Source of the DNA: UBA5239 sp031548025
Lineage (GTDB): Bacteria; Verrucomicrobiota; Lentisphaeria; Victivallales; Victivallaceae
DNA: 64,000 nucleotides
NCBI GenBank assembly: GCA_031548025.1
Contig: JAVBRM010000027.1
Span: 1 to 64,000 of the forward strand
Direction: 5' to 3'
The translations under genes and the position numbers were made by a program. The stretch's first letter is position 1. Each line of letters opens with the position of its first letter. Below, one piece after another: positions 33,595 through 41,974 of this stretch. Under the pieces are notes generated by a model. The model saw only the letters and a program-made list of their open reading frames with translations, was not told where the DNA came from and searched no databases.

Positions 33595-34662
33595 ATGTAT
33601 ATTATCGATGATTTTTTGAAAAGAATGCTCGCCGTCAAGGGTTCGGACTTGCACCTCGGCATCAATCTGCCGCCGAAAATCAGGGTTCACGGCGCTCTCC
33701 AGCCGCTGGAAGAACAGATTATCACCGCGCCGCGGATGGAGCAGATCCTCCACGAAATCTGCGAGGAGCGCCGCTGGGAACGTTTCATGAAGAACCACGA
33801 CCTCGACTTCGCCCATGAAATCCCCGAAATCGCCCGTTTCCGCTGTAACTATCTCTATAATTATAACGGCATGGGCGCGGTTCTCCGCCAGATCCCCAGC
33901 AAAATCCTGACTCTGGAAGACCTCAAACTGCCGAATGTGCTCAGAAGCATCTGCAACTTCCAGTCCGGCCTGGTATTGGTCACCGGCCCTACCGGCAGCG
34001 GTAAATCCACCACCCTCGCCGCCATGATCAATTATATCAATGAAAGCAAAAGCCGCCATATCATCACCATCGAGGACCCGATCGAGTTCGTGCATCAGAA
34101 CAAGACGTCCACCATCGTCCATCGCGAAGTCGGTATTCACTCCACTTCGTTCGCCAAGGCCCTGCGCGGCGCCATGCGTTCGGACCCGGATATCGTGCTG
34201 ATCGGTGAAATGCGCGACTGCGAAACCATTCGTCTGGCCCTGACTTGCGCCTCCATGGGGATGCTGGTTTTCGCGACTCTCCACACCAATAACGCGCCGA
34301 AAACCATCGACCGAATCATCGACGCATTCCCCGCCAACGAGCAGTCCCAGATCCGGATCATGCTCGCCGAATCGCTTCAGGCGGTAGTGTCCCAGTTGCT
34401 CTGCAAACGGAGCGACGGCGGACGCGTAGCGGTTCATGAAATCCTGCTCTGGACCGACGGCCTCCCGAACACCATTCGCGAAGGCGCCATTTCCAACATC
34501 CGAACCATTATCGAAAGCAACAAAGGTTCCGGTATGTGTTCGATGGACGGCAATCTCATGGAGCTGATGGAATCCAATGTCATATCGGCCAACGAAGCCT
34601 ATATGAAAGCCAGCGACAAGAAGACTTTCCGCGAGTTCATCAAAGATCCCGCCGCAGTTTAA
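33595..34662 (+). CDS. pilT: Twitching motility retraction ATPase PilT
   Basis: This 355-aa protein has full PilT architecture. The N-domain has VKGSDLHLGINLPPKIRVHG, Walker A is GPTGSGKSTTLAAM near 130, the Asp box is TIEDPIEFVHQN, Walker B is DPDIVLIGEMRDCETI and the His box is FATLHTNNAPKTIDRIIDAFP. It hydrolyses ATP to disassemble type IV pili. No pilB, pilC or pilD gene is in the window, so the rest of the machine is elsewhere. It is the second gene of a two-ATPase operon and is followed directly by a strong terminator at 34665-34692. It is the most obvious candidate motor for the pseudopilins encoded around it, though that link is inference. Confidence 0.95.
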   Translation: MYIIDDFLKRMLAVKGSDLHLGINLPPKIRVHGALQPLEEQIITAPRMEQILHEICEERRWERFMKNHDLDFAHEIPEIARFRCNYLYNYNGMGAVLRQIPSKILTLEDLKLPNVLRSICNFQSGLVLVTGPTGSGKSTTLAAMINYINESKSRHIITIEDPIEFVHQNKTSTIVHREVGIHSTSFAKALRGAMRSDPDIVLIGEMRDCETIRLALTCASMGMLVFATLHTNNAPKTIDRIIDAFPANEQSQIRIMLAESLQAVVSQLLCKRSDGGRVAVHEILLWTDGLPNTIREGAISNIRTIIESNKGSGMCSMDGNLMELMESNVISANEAYMKASDKKTFREFIKDPAAV

Positions 34663-34664
34663 AG

Positions 34665-34692
34665 AAAAACCGGGCGCCCTGCCCGGTTTTTT
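34665..34692 (+). terminator. Rho-independent terminator after pilT
   Basis: An 11-bp stem including AACCGGGC/GCCCGGTT with a 5-base loop (34676-34680) is followed by six T residues. It starts three bases after the pilT stop codon. Confidence 0.9.
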
Positions 34693-34699
34693 AATGGAA

Positions 34700-34800
34700 A
34701 ATTGAAAATTATGGAGAGGTTTACTGCCAATCCATAATTTCCAATTATTAAGAGGATCAAAGGGATACTTTCTCCCTTCCCTCATTTTCAATTTTCAATT
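34700..34800. repeat. AT-rich 101-bp element with 11-bp inverted ends
   Basis: AATTGAAAATT at 34700-34710 is the exact reverse complement of 34790-34800. An inner pair (ATTATGG near 34708-34714, CCATAAT near 34732-34738) adds a second palindrome. The right end overlaps the stop codon of the GH42-like gene. It resembles a small non-coding repeat. Confidence 0.5.
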
Positions 34801-37666
34801 ATTTAAGCGGCTTGCCGTAGATTTCCACCTCGCCGATTCTGGCGTTTTTTCCGTCCTTGAAGGTCATGGTGATTTTCACATAACGGCCTTTGGCTTCCGG
34901 CTGAAACGGCATATATTCTTTGCCGTCCCGACTGACGCTGACCGTCATATCCTGCGAATTGCCGTTGCGGGCCTGAACGCGGGTCAAAGCGTATTCGTCG
35001 TTCAAGTCATAAACGATCGTGTCCGGGGCTTCGAGTAACGAGGTCGCCTTGGTCCGAATGCCGAACAGGCGATACAAAGAACCGCGGGTCGTATTGTCGG
35101 ACAGCAAGTGTTCATAGCGGGTCCGGTCAACCTCCATGGTCACAATGGCGTTATTGACCGCAAGACGTTTGCCGTCTTTTTCGAAGGAGGCCACCAGCGG
35201 ATAAATGAATTCCGGGGTGAATTGTCCTTTGTCTTCCGGCACGGTTACTTTGAATTCGTATTTCAGGATCTTGCCGGACGGGATATTCCGGACGGTACGC
35301 TCCGGCTTGCCGATGGTCCAATCCTGCAGGGCCTGGAGTTTCACCTCGCCCCCGGTCATCTCCTGATTGGAGGGATTGACCAGTTGAACGGTCACCTGGA
35401 AGCTCTGTCCGGGCTTGGCTTTATAGGTATAAGGATCGTTTTGGGCGGTGTCCTTCAAGCCCTCGATAATCAATCCGAGCATCGGCGGCCCGGCGGGAAA
35501 CAGGTAGATTACTCCGGCGGTTTTGATTTCCGGCATGTTGAAAGTCAACTGATTTCCACGGGCGACGAAATCCAGTTTTTCCAGCTTCGCGCCTTCGGCA
35601 GCGGACCAGAACGCGGATTTATAATCTCCGGCCGGAATTGCTACCGTCAGCTTGCCCTGCGGCAATGCTTCGCGAGTGCATCCGGCTATGATGATCGCGC
35701 AATTGCCCTGAGCGTCAACCACCGGAAGCTCAACTCGCATTTTTTCCGTGTTGCCGTTGTTTGACGAATAAGCCGGAGCCAACCCGGCGGTTTCCAACTG
35801 TTTGCCGAACCATTTGCTGACCACCTTGGGCTCCACCGACTCCGGGCGCAAAGCGCCGAGCCGGGTATTGAACCACATAGCCTTGCCTTTGCCGAATGTA
35901 TTCAGCGTAATCCAGGCGCCTTTGGCATTGTTGAAAACATCGTCGGCATTCAGCAGAGTGGCGGTCGTCAAATCCGCCAAAATTTTGCCGTCGGCGCGGA
36001 TGACGTTGCCGTATTCGGTATTGTACCAGAGATCGTCCGGCGAAACTTCAATGCCGGAGTACACCCCTTTGTATTTCAACCCGAGCACCTCGGCCAATCC
36101 GGCGGTTTCCAGATGATGTTCATTGAAGTTGCCGGCCCTCATATCGGCCAGCAACACACCGCCGTCGGCGACGAACGACTTGATATTATCGCATTCGGTT
36201 TTGCTTAAATGTTCGGCATCCACCAACACCAGCCCCTGATAATGCGAGAGGAATTTCGGGTCCAGCTTGCCGTACGGAATCACATCCACCCAATATCCCA
36301 TATTGCGCAGATGTCCGAAAACGCTGAGCCGGTTGTTGTTGGAATAATCCCACCAGCTCACCCCGGTATCGGCGGACAGCTGGACGTCGCGTTGCGGCAT
36401 CAACATCGCCAGGCGCGGCAGGTTTTCGGCGGGGGCGGCTTCATACCAGAATTTTTCGCTCCGGTGAATCAGCGACGCCAGGCGCGAGAGATAGTAAAAA
36501 CGGTCGCGCCGGATGCCGTCGGAATACGTCATGCCGAACGTCGCGTAATCGGCGGCACCGCCATGCGAACCCATGACGAAAAACTCGATCCCTTTGGCTC
36601 CGTTGCTCAGCGTACGCCAGTAAGTCTGCGCGAACTGCCAGCCGGGCCCGGCATGATTGTTGGTTTCACCATAGAAGATACCGGGACGGAATTTTTTGTC
36701 CGTCGGGTCGGTCGGCCGAATACAGTTGTACAGATAATTCAACTCATAGATATTGCGGTCATTGTGCCCGTACTGGTCGATGCCGTACCATCCCCGGCCG
36801 AGTTCCCGGGTGGCGTCCGCCAGCAGTTCGTGATTCATCGAACGCTTGCGGGCCACGGCTTGCATTTCAAGGGTGCACTGGGTTGACTTGGAGATTACCG
36901 GACGCTTTTCCGGGTCGGCGTCCTGAATCGCCCGGAAATAATCCGCGATAAAATCGGCATAGGCCAATTCCTGAAAACGCCGGAAATTCAGCCAGGCGCC
37001 GGGCCGTTTGCGGGAGTCCTCCACCGAGGGCGGCACCGCTTCGCCGAACGACTTATAATCGGCCTTCCATGCCCGGTTGAGCATAGAGAGATCGCCGTTG
37101 TATTCCTTTTCCAGCCATTTATGAAATTCCTGCATGGCCTCGGGCGAATAATCAACCGGAAGCTCCCATTCGTTGTCGATGCCCCAGATATAAACTGCCG
37201 GGCTGTCGACCTTGAGCACTTCCCCGACAGTGCGCCTGGCGGCGTCCCCAACATACTTGCGAGTCTGCGGATCGAAAACATTGAGCTGATGGCGGCCGTG
37301 AGATTTGCCGTCCGCGCTCATGGAATTTTTCAAAGTTCCATAGTTTTTCGTTTCACGCGAGCGGTACAGTGAATGAGCCGCCCAGATGTTGAAAAAATTG
37401 ATCCCATTCCGGGTTTCCGATGCTTTGTAAGTGGACGGTTTTCCTTCACGGAAAGCATAGTCGCAGTGCGAACGCTCGGTCAGGTTCAATCCCATATAAG
37501 GAATGGTCCTGAACCCATGATCTCCAAGGACACCGATCGGAAAAAGGTATTGGCGGTTGCTCAAGTCGGGGGCCATTTCCAGCGTATATGCCGCCGAGTT
37601 CGCCAGCGGTTCGGCCGCTCCCAGACTACCCACGGCCAGCAACAAGGCTAATGTTTTGAATTTCAC
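34799..37666 (-). CDS. Secreted GH42-like beta-galactosidase-type enzyme
   Basis: A 955-aa protein starting at GTG (37666), chosen because AGGAGG lies 8 bases upstream and a signal peptide follows (KTLALLLAVGSLGAAEP). The TIM barrel carries the Asn-Glu acid/base pair in WGIDNEWE near residue 165 and a second Glu in FYGETNNHAG near 332. LEKEYNGDLSMLNRAW is the typical GH42 helix. A trimerisation-like domain follows (LSHYQGLVLVDAEHL, ADGGVLLADMRAG). The C-terminal ~250 residues add beta domains for sugar or wall binding. It should remove galactose-like or related sugars outside the cytoplasm. It is the last gene of cassette D, 18 bases after the clan-A hydrolase. Confidence 0.87.
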   Translation of the reverse strand: MKFKTLALLLAVGSLGAAEPLANSAAYTLEMAPDLSNRQYLFPIGVLGDHGFRTIPYMGLNLTERSHCDYAFREGKPSTYKASETRNGINFFNIWAAHSLYRSRETKNYGTLKNSMSADGKSHGRHQLNVFDPQTRKYVGDAARRTVGEVLKVDSPAVYIWGIDNEWELPVDYSPEAMQEFHKWLEKEYNGDLSMLNRAWKADYKSFGEAVPPSVEDSRKRPGAWLNFRRFQELAYADFIADYFRAIQDADPEKRPVISKSTQCTLEMQAVARKRSMNHELLADATRELGRGWYGIDQYGHNDRNIYELNYLYNCIRPTDPTDKKFRPGIFYGETNNHAGPGWQFAQTYWRTLSNGAKGIEFFVMGSHGGAADYATFGMTYSDGIRRDRFYYLSRLASLIHRSEKFWYEAAPAENLPRLAMLMPQRDVQLSADTGVSWWDYSNNNRLSVFGHLRNMGYWVDVIPYGKLDPKFLSHYQGLVLVDAEHLSKTECDNIKSFVADGGVLLADMRAGNFNEHHLETAGLAEVLGLKYKGVYSGIEVSPDDLWYNTEYGNVIRADGKILADLTTATLLNADDVFNNAKGAWITLNTFGKGKAMWFNTRLGALRPESVEPKVVSKWFGKQLETAGLAPAYSSNNGNTEKMRVELPVVDAQGNCAIIIAGCTREALPQGKLTVAIPAGDYKSAFWSAAEGAKLEKLDFVARGNQLTFNMPEIKTAGVIYLFPAGPPMLGLIIEGLKDTAQNDPYTYKAKPGQSFQVTVQLVNPSNQEMTGGEVKLQALQDWTIGKPERTVRNIPSGKILKYEFKVTVPEDKGQFTPEFIYPLVASFEKDGKRLAVNNAIVTMEVDRTRYEHLLSDNTTRGSLYRLFGIRTKATSLLEAPDTIVYDLNDEYALTRVQARNGNSQDMTVSVSRDGKEYMPFQPEAKGRYVKITMTFKDGKNARIGEVEIYGKPLK

Positions 37667-37684
37667 GTAATTTTCCTCCTGTGC

Positions 37685-39850
37685 TTAAAAATCCAGACCG
37701 TAAACCATTTGCGGAGCCCCGGAAACCTTGAGTTTGACCTTGCCGCCGCTTACCGGTACTTTGGAAGCGCGGCCAATGGCATCCACTACCGTGACTTCAT
37801 TTTGCGAACTGGCGAATTCCAATTCCCGCTGGGTTTTCCAGTGATCCACCCACGGTTCTTTGAAAGTCCATGTATCCGATTTTTTCGACTGCAAAAAGCC
37901 GTCGGTACGGTCATAAATAATTGACAACTTGCCGCGCGGAGTGTCAAAACCCAGCCCATGCATCTTCGAATCCCCGAAGGTCAGCCGCTTCGCAAACTTC
38001 GCGCCGTCCAGGGCCTCCGCAATCGCGGCATACGCCAGCACCGCGGGCTTTATCTCGCCGTTGCGGAAAAGCAATCCATAGTGATATTCACCGTCCTTGT
38101 GGTTCACTCCGCCCTTGTCATGCCACACCGCGTCGTGCATTTGATAGAACTGAACCGACGCCGCTCCTTCGGCCAGGCCGATGGCAAAAGTCAGGATGAC
38201 ATTTTCCGCCGCCTGGCGATATGAATCCTTCCACCAGTCGTTGGGCCGGTTGGCGGCATAGACTTCAGTCAGGTAATACGGCTTCGCGCCGTGTTTTTCG
38301 ATTTCCTTTTTCATGCGCTGAATGGTCCCCAGATAAGTCCAGCCGGGGCCGGTATAATCCGGGGTCGAGTTTCCGCGGCCAGGGTGGAAAGCGATAGCGT
38401 CCATCAGCGGCCAGCCGCCGTTTTCCGCCCACAACTTCAGGTAACCGGGGTCGCTGCCGGCGATCCCCATGCTGATGATTTCGATATTATATTTTCTCTC
38501 TTTGCGGATCTCATCGATTATTTTCAACAGTTCGACATATTTCACCGCGGAGTCAATGCGCTCCTGGCCTTTCGGCTTCATATTCCATTCGTTGCAGAAT
38601 TCCCAGCCGGGATTTTGCCTGGCCTCGAAACTATCGATCATGGTCCGCAGCTTGTTTTTCATCTCCGCCGGACTGGATTTGTCGCCACGCGATACATTGT
38701 TATGAACAAAAGACACCATGCCGTACTCCGGCAATGTCTTGGTATTGTCGCCGTTGCGCAAATGGCGCACGCCCATGCGCCGCATCAACTCAAACACCGC
38801 TTTTTCGCTGGGAATGGCGAAAAAAGCCGCCATGCCGATGTTGCTGTTTTCGCGGTGCCGGTACTCATAGGGCGGCATTTTGGCGAGGTTGGTCCGGGTA
38901 AAAATTTCCTGTCCGTCGACTTCCAGAACCGCTTCCACAAAATAGATGTTGCGCTCATCGGCGGGAAGAACGAAGTCCATAAATTTCGAGAGTCCCGGTT
39001 CCAATGCGATTTTTTCGCTTTGATCGATGACCTTTTTGCCGTCGAAATCATAGGCGACGACTTTCAAAGCCGCTTCCGCCAAAGCCTTGCCGCCGGTATT
39101 GCTGATCTGCAATTTGAATTCCGGAATACCGCTTTCCCACAAATTGAAATCCTTGCCGGTCGTGATCTCCAATGCCGCCGGGCGCCCGGCCCTGATCGCC
39201 GCCGCTTCAAAGCCTTTGACGGTGTCCGGAGTAATGAAATAATACGCCTCGGCGGTATACTCGCCGGAATCACCGGCTTTGTTGAAAGCGATATGCTGAG
39301 CCCAGGAACTGGTATAGGAGTGATTGCCGGTAATCTGAGCCCAAAGAGTATTGCCGCGCCCGGTAAACGCCCGGTAGTAACCGTCGCGGACTTCGTAAGG
39401 AATACCGCCGTTGGCGTCGCGGGTCCAGAGACCGGATTTATACAGATCGTCGGCGCGGGTCAATTGAGCCATCGGGTTGATGACCTGCATGGTGCCGCCG
39501 GTCTTGACGCCGGCCGGAGCGGTCAATCGGTATGCCATTTTGATGCCTTCCGGCAGACAACTTACGACACAGCTCATGGCGACTTCGCCGGTGGCGTCCT
39601 TGTCGATTTTGTACTCCACCCGGAATTCGTTTTCCGAGACGCTCTCCGCGTTCACCGGAGAAGCCACCGGCGGCGACCAGGTGAAATTGACTTGGCCCAA
39701 CCGTATCATGCGCTGAGTTTTGGCATTGGCGATAAAAATCGCGTTTTTATCGAACTGCACCCGGTAGTTGTCGGTTTTGATTTCGAGCTTTTCCGCGCCG
39801 GCGAGGGCGGCGGCAAGGCACAATGCGACTGTCGTAAGTATTCTTTTCAT
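37685..39850 (-). CDS. Secreted clan-A (GH39-like) glycoside hydrolase
   Basis: The protein (721 aa) has a signal peptide (MKRILTTVALCLAAALAGAE) and an N-terminal ~310-residue beta-sandwich region. A TIM barrel follows from about residue 330 (MGVRHLRNGDN). The clan-A acid/base Asn-Glu is in WEFCNEWN near 418 and the nucleophile-like Glu is in YYLTEVYAAN near 528. A short beta domain closes the protein (VDAIGRASKVPV). The overall shape fits GH39-like xylosidase/iduronidase relatives, but no exact family is certain. AGGAG lies 8 bases before the ATG. It sits between the cassette D pseudopilin (15-base gap) and the GH42-like gene. Confidence 0.8.
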   Translation of the reverse strand: MKRILTTVALCLAAALAGAEKLEIKTDNYRVQFDKNAIFIANAKTQRMIRLGQVNFTWSPPVASPVNAESVSENEFRVEYKIDKDATGEVAMSCVVSCLPEGIKMAYRLTAPAGVKTGGTMQVINPMAQLTRADDLYKSGLWTRDANGGIPYEVRDGYYRAFTGRGNTLWAQITGNHSYTSSWAQHIAFNKAGDSGEYTAEAYYFITPDTVKGFEAAAIRAGRPAALEITTGKDFNLWESGIPEFKLQISNTGGKALAEAALKVVAYDFDGKKVIDQSEKIALEPGLSKFMDFVLPADERNIYFVEAVLEVDGQEIFTRTNLAKMPPYEYRHRENSNIGMAAFFAIPSEKAVFELMRRMGVRHLRNGDNTKTLPEYGMVSFVHNNVSRGDKSSPAEMKNKLRTMIDSFEARQNPGWEFCNEWNMKPKGQERIDSAVKYVELLKIIDEIRKERKYNIEIISMGIAGSDPGYLKLWAENGGWPLMDAIAFHPGRGNSTPDYTGPGWTYLGTIQRMKKEIEKHGAKPYYLTEVYAANRPNDWWKDSYRQAAENVILTFAIGLAEGAASVQFYQMHDAVWHDKGGVNHKDGEYHYGLLFRNGEIKPAVLAYAAIAEALDGAKFAKRLTFGDSKMHGLGFDTPRGKLSIIYDRTDGFLQSKKSDTWTFKEPWVDHWKTQRELEFASSQNEVTVVDAIGRASKVPVSGGKVKLKVSGAPQMVYGLDF

Positions 39851-39865
39851 GTTGTCAGCTCCTGA

Positions 39866-40642
39866 TTAAAGCGTGGGATGCCACAGTGCTTTGTATATCG
39901 CGCTGGATGCTTTGATTTGTTCTTTGCGCCCTTGCAGATGCAACCCGGTCGGATTGAATCCCCATGGCAAGGTTTCCACATGGCCGTCGACCATGGCGAA
40001 GTTATTGCCGTTGCCGAAATGGTCACGAATGTCATTCTTGGCAGTACCGAACCTTGTTTGCGAGGAATTCAAACCTCTGGTTCCATTGTTGTCAATGTAA
40101 GTGCCATACCGCCACTCCAAAACCATGATCGAGCGCGACGTGTCATTCATCCGTTTAATAAAACCTTGCGCAGTCGCCTGATTGGCTGCAGTGAATTCAC
40201 CCGGCCACTGCAGAACTTGACGTCCGAGTTCACCATTGAGGGCATAAGCCGAACGGCTCGTGTTCAACGCGTAAAATCCATTCTGCCCCAGTCCCGGCGT
40301 CCAGTCCGGATCACCATCTTTGTCCTGGTTTCTGCCGTTGTATGAGCAAACAAACATCTTCTTGGGAAATTTCTGAATCTCGACAAGCTGTTTTCTCCCC
40401 CACCAGATCGAATTGAAGTCCGGCTTTACCCCGCTCATCACAAATGGAAGCATAGTATCATTGTCTTCAGCATACATGAGGAGCCCTTGCGCCATGCTGC
40501 GCATGTTCGACCGGCAGTTCGACATAGCCGCCGCAATTTTCGCTTTCTGCAAGGCCGGCAGCAGCATCGCCGCCAAAATCGCGATGATCGCGATCACTAC
40601 CAAGAGCTCAATAAGTGTAAATTTCCTCGATTGCTTTTTCAT
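39866..40642 (-). CDS. Pseudopilin-like protein, cassette D
   Basis: This 258-aa member is the longest of the six pseudopilins. It has the leader MKKQSRK, then FTLIELLVVIAII and AAMLLPALQKAK. Lys takes the place of the usual Gly before the cleavage point. SNCRSNMRSMAQGLLMYAED is the conserved body segment. The C-terminal HFGNGNNFAMVDGH is an H-X10-DG version of the family motif. GGGGA lies 6 bases before the ATG. It begins 17 bases after the LacI-type regulator and precedes the two secreted hydrolases of the cassette. Confidence 0.93.
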   Translation of the reverse strand: MKKQSRKFTLIELLVVIAIIAILAAMLLPALQKAKIAAAMSNCRSNMRSMAQGLLMYAEDNDTMLPFVMSGVKPDFNSIWWGRKQLVEIQKFPKKMFVCSYNGRNQDKDGDPDWTPGLGQNGFYALNTSRSAYALNGELGRQVLQWPGEFTAANQATAQGFIKRMNDTSRSIMVLEWRYGTYIDNNGTRGLNSSQTRFGTAKNDIRDHFGNGNNFAMVDGHVETLPWGFNPTGLHLQGRKEQIKASSAIYKALWHPTL

Positions 40643-40659
40643 TTATTTTCCCCTATTTT

Positions 40660-41679
40660 TTATTTTTTCTCATTATCGATAAATTTTACAGGTACCACAA
40701 TGCGATGCGGCGGCTCAACCGGGTTATTGATGATCTCCCAAAGTCTCCTGGCCGCCTTAAACCCCTGCAGTTCCGGCTCTTCCAACACCATGGGGAACTG
40801 ATTGTTCTCCCGGTGATGCCCGGTCGTCACGATCATGACATCCTCCGGCACCCGGATATTGTGGCTTTCCAGAACCGACTTGATCACCACGGCGGCATCA
40901 TAGAACCCGATCACCATGGCCCGCGGTATGTCGCCGCGCTTGGTGTATTCATCGACCGCCTTGATGAAACTGGAAATATCGGTATTCTCCAGCTTGAACA
41001 AATCCTCTTTTCTCAATTCCAGCCCGTGGTGCCGCATTTCCATTTCGATAGCGGCAATCCGGCTGGGATACCATTGCGGGATAAACACCCCGAAACGCTC
41101 GATTCCGCGGTTCAGCAGATACCGGCAAATCTCGGCGTGCGAACTGAAATGATCGCACTCGACCGTATCGTATTGATTCAAATATTCCCGCCCGAAAGCC
41201 GGCGATATGCCGTTGAGCACCACCAGCCGGATTCCCAGATCCTTCAAATACTTGAGCAGAGCTTCCGTCGGAGAATTCAAAATGATCAGTCCGGCAAGTT
41301 CTTTCAGTTTCTCCTCCGGCATTCCCATGTCGACCGCGCCGGACGGCAGCGTATAAAGCGCCACTCCGGCACTCGTCCCCTCCAATCCGCGATTGATACC
41401 GCTGATTATATCATTGAAAAAATCCAGGCCGAAAGGATTGCGCTGTTCCGGCAGCGGACACATCACCAGCCCGATCGTCTTCGTGGCTTTCGGCTGTTCT
41501 TTTTCCTGATTCACCGAATTCTTATACCCCAGCTTGCGCATCGTCTCCCATACCAGATCACGGGTTTCGTCATTGATATTGGGATAATTATTGATCACCT
41601 TGGATACCGTACTTTGCGATACCCCGGCATGCGTAGCCACATCTGTCATCGTTATTCCGCTATTCCTGAGATTGGCCAT
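40660..41679 (-). CDS. LacI-family transcriptional regulator, cassette D
   Basis: The 339-aa protein has the LacI N-terminal HTH (ITMTDVATHAGVSQSTVSKV) and hinge helix. A periplasmic-binding-protein-like sensor domain with ~280 residues follows. GGAG lies 8 bases before the ATG. A near-consensus promoter (41712-41739) precedes it, with a perfect 16-bp palindrome just upstream (41755-41770) and a second one at 41843-41857. The ligand is unknown; the cassette enzymes suggest a galactose-, xylose- or uronate-containing oligosaccharide (inference). Confidence 0.94.
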   Translation of the reverse strand: MANLRNSGITMTDVATHAGVSQSTVSKVINNYPNINDETRDLVWETMRKLGYKNSVNQEKEQPKATKTIGLVMCPLPEQRNPFGLDFFNDIISGINRGLEGTSAGVALYTLPSGAVDMGMPEEKLKELAGLIILNSPTEALLKYLKDLGIRLVVLNGISPAFGREYLNQYDTVECDHFSSHAEICRYLLNRGIERFGVFIPQWYPSRIAAIEMEMRHHGLELRKEDLFKLENTDISSFIKAVDEYTKRGDIPRAMVIGFYDAAVVIKSVLESHNIRVPEDVMIVTTGHHRENNQFPMVLEEPELQGFKAARRLWEIINNPVEPPHRIVVPVKFIDNEKK

Positions 41680-41711
41680 AAAAATCGCTCCATTTTTGTC
41701 TCTTGGTTACT

Positions 41712-41739
41712 ATTATAACGCCGAACCGGAATTTGTCAA
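41712..41739 (-). promoter_or_regulatory. Promoter of cassette D
   Basis: On the minus strand a perfect TTGACA (41739-41734), 16 bases and a perfect TATAAT (41717-41712) precede the LacI gene by about 30 bases. Confidence 0.8.
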
Positions 41740-41754
41740 TAGGCAATATTCATT

Positions 41755-41770
41755 AATATTCGCGAATATT
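41755..41770. promoter_or_regulatory. Operator candidate, 16-bp perfect palindrome
   Basis: AATATTCGCGAATATT is a perfect palindrome with a central CG, the style of LacI-family operators. It lies just upstream of the -35 box of the cassette D promoter. Confidence 0.6.
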
Positions 41771-41842
41771 CCATTTATTTTTCAGGAATAATAGAAATCA
41801 CTCTAACAAATACAGAAAACCAGGATAAAAACATCCATGAAC

Positions 41843-41857
41843 AGGAATATTATTCCT
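41843..41857. promoter_or_regulatory. Second palindrome, GGAATA-type
   Basis: AGGAATATTATTCCT is a 15-bp palindrome about a central T, followed closely by another TTATTCCT half-site. It lies between the LacI and galE promoters and may be an auxiliary operator. Confidence 0.45.
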
Positions 41858-41920
41858 AAATTATTCCTAAATCAAAGACCGTAGACTATAATAAACGTGC
41901 GGATTTTTTCGGGCCAATCA

Positions 41921-41948
41921 TTGCTATTCTGCGATTTGCGACTATATT
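41921..41948 (+). promoter_or_regulatory. Promoter of galE
   Basis: TTGCTA (41921-41926), 16 bases and TATATT (41943-41948) lie 26 bases upstream of the galE ATG, which has AAGGAG 9 bases before it. Confidence 0.6.
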
Positions 41949-41974
41949 ATCGTCAAATTAAGGAGTAGCGCGCA

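Noticed and set aside
33589..34791. 400-codon minus-strand open frame opposite pilT
   Set aside because: Antisense to a canonical PilT gene and running into the AT-rich repeat; no motif.
38291..39865. 524-codon plus-strand open frame
   Set aside because: Antisense shadow of the 721-aa hydrolase and without recognisable motifs.
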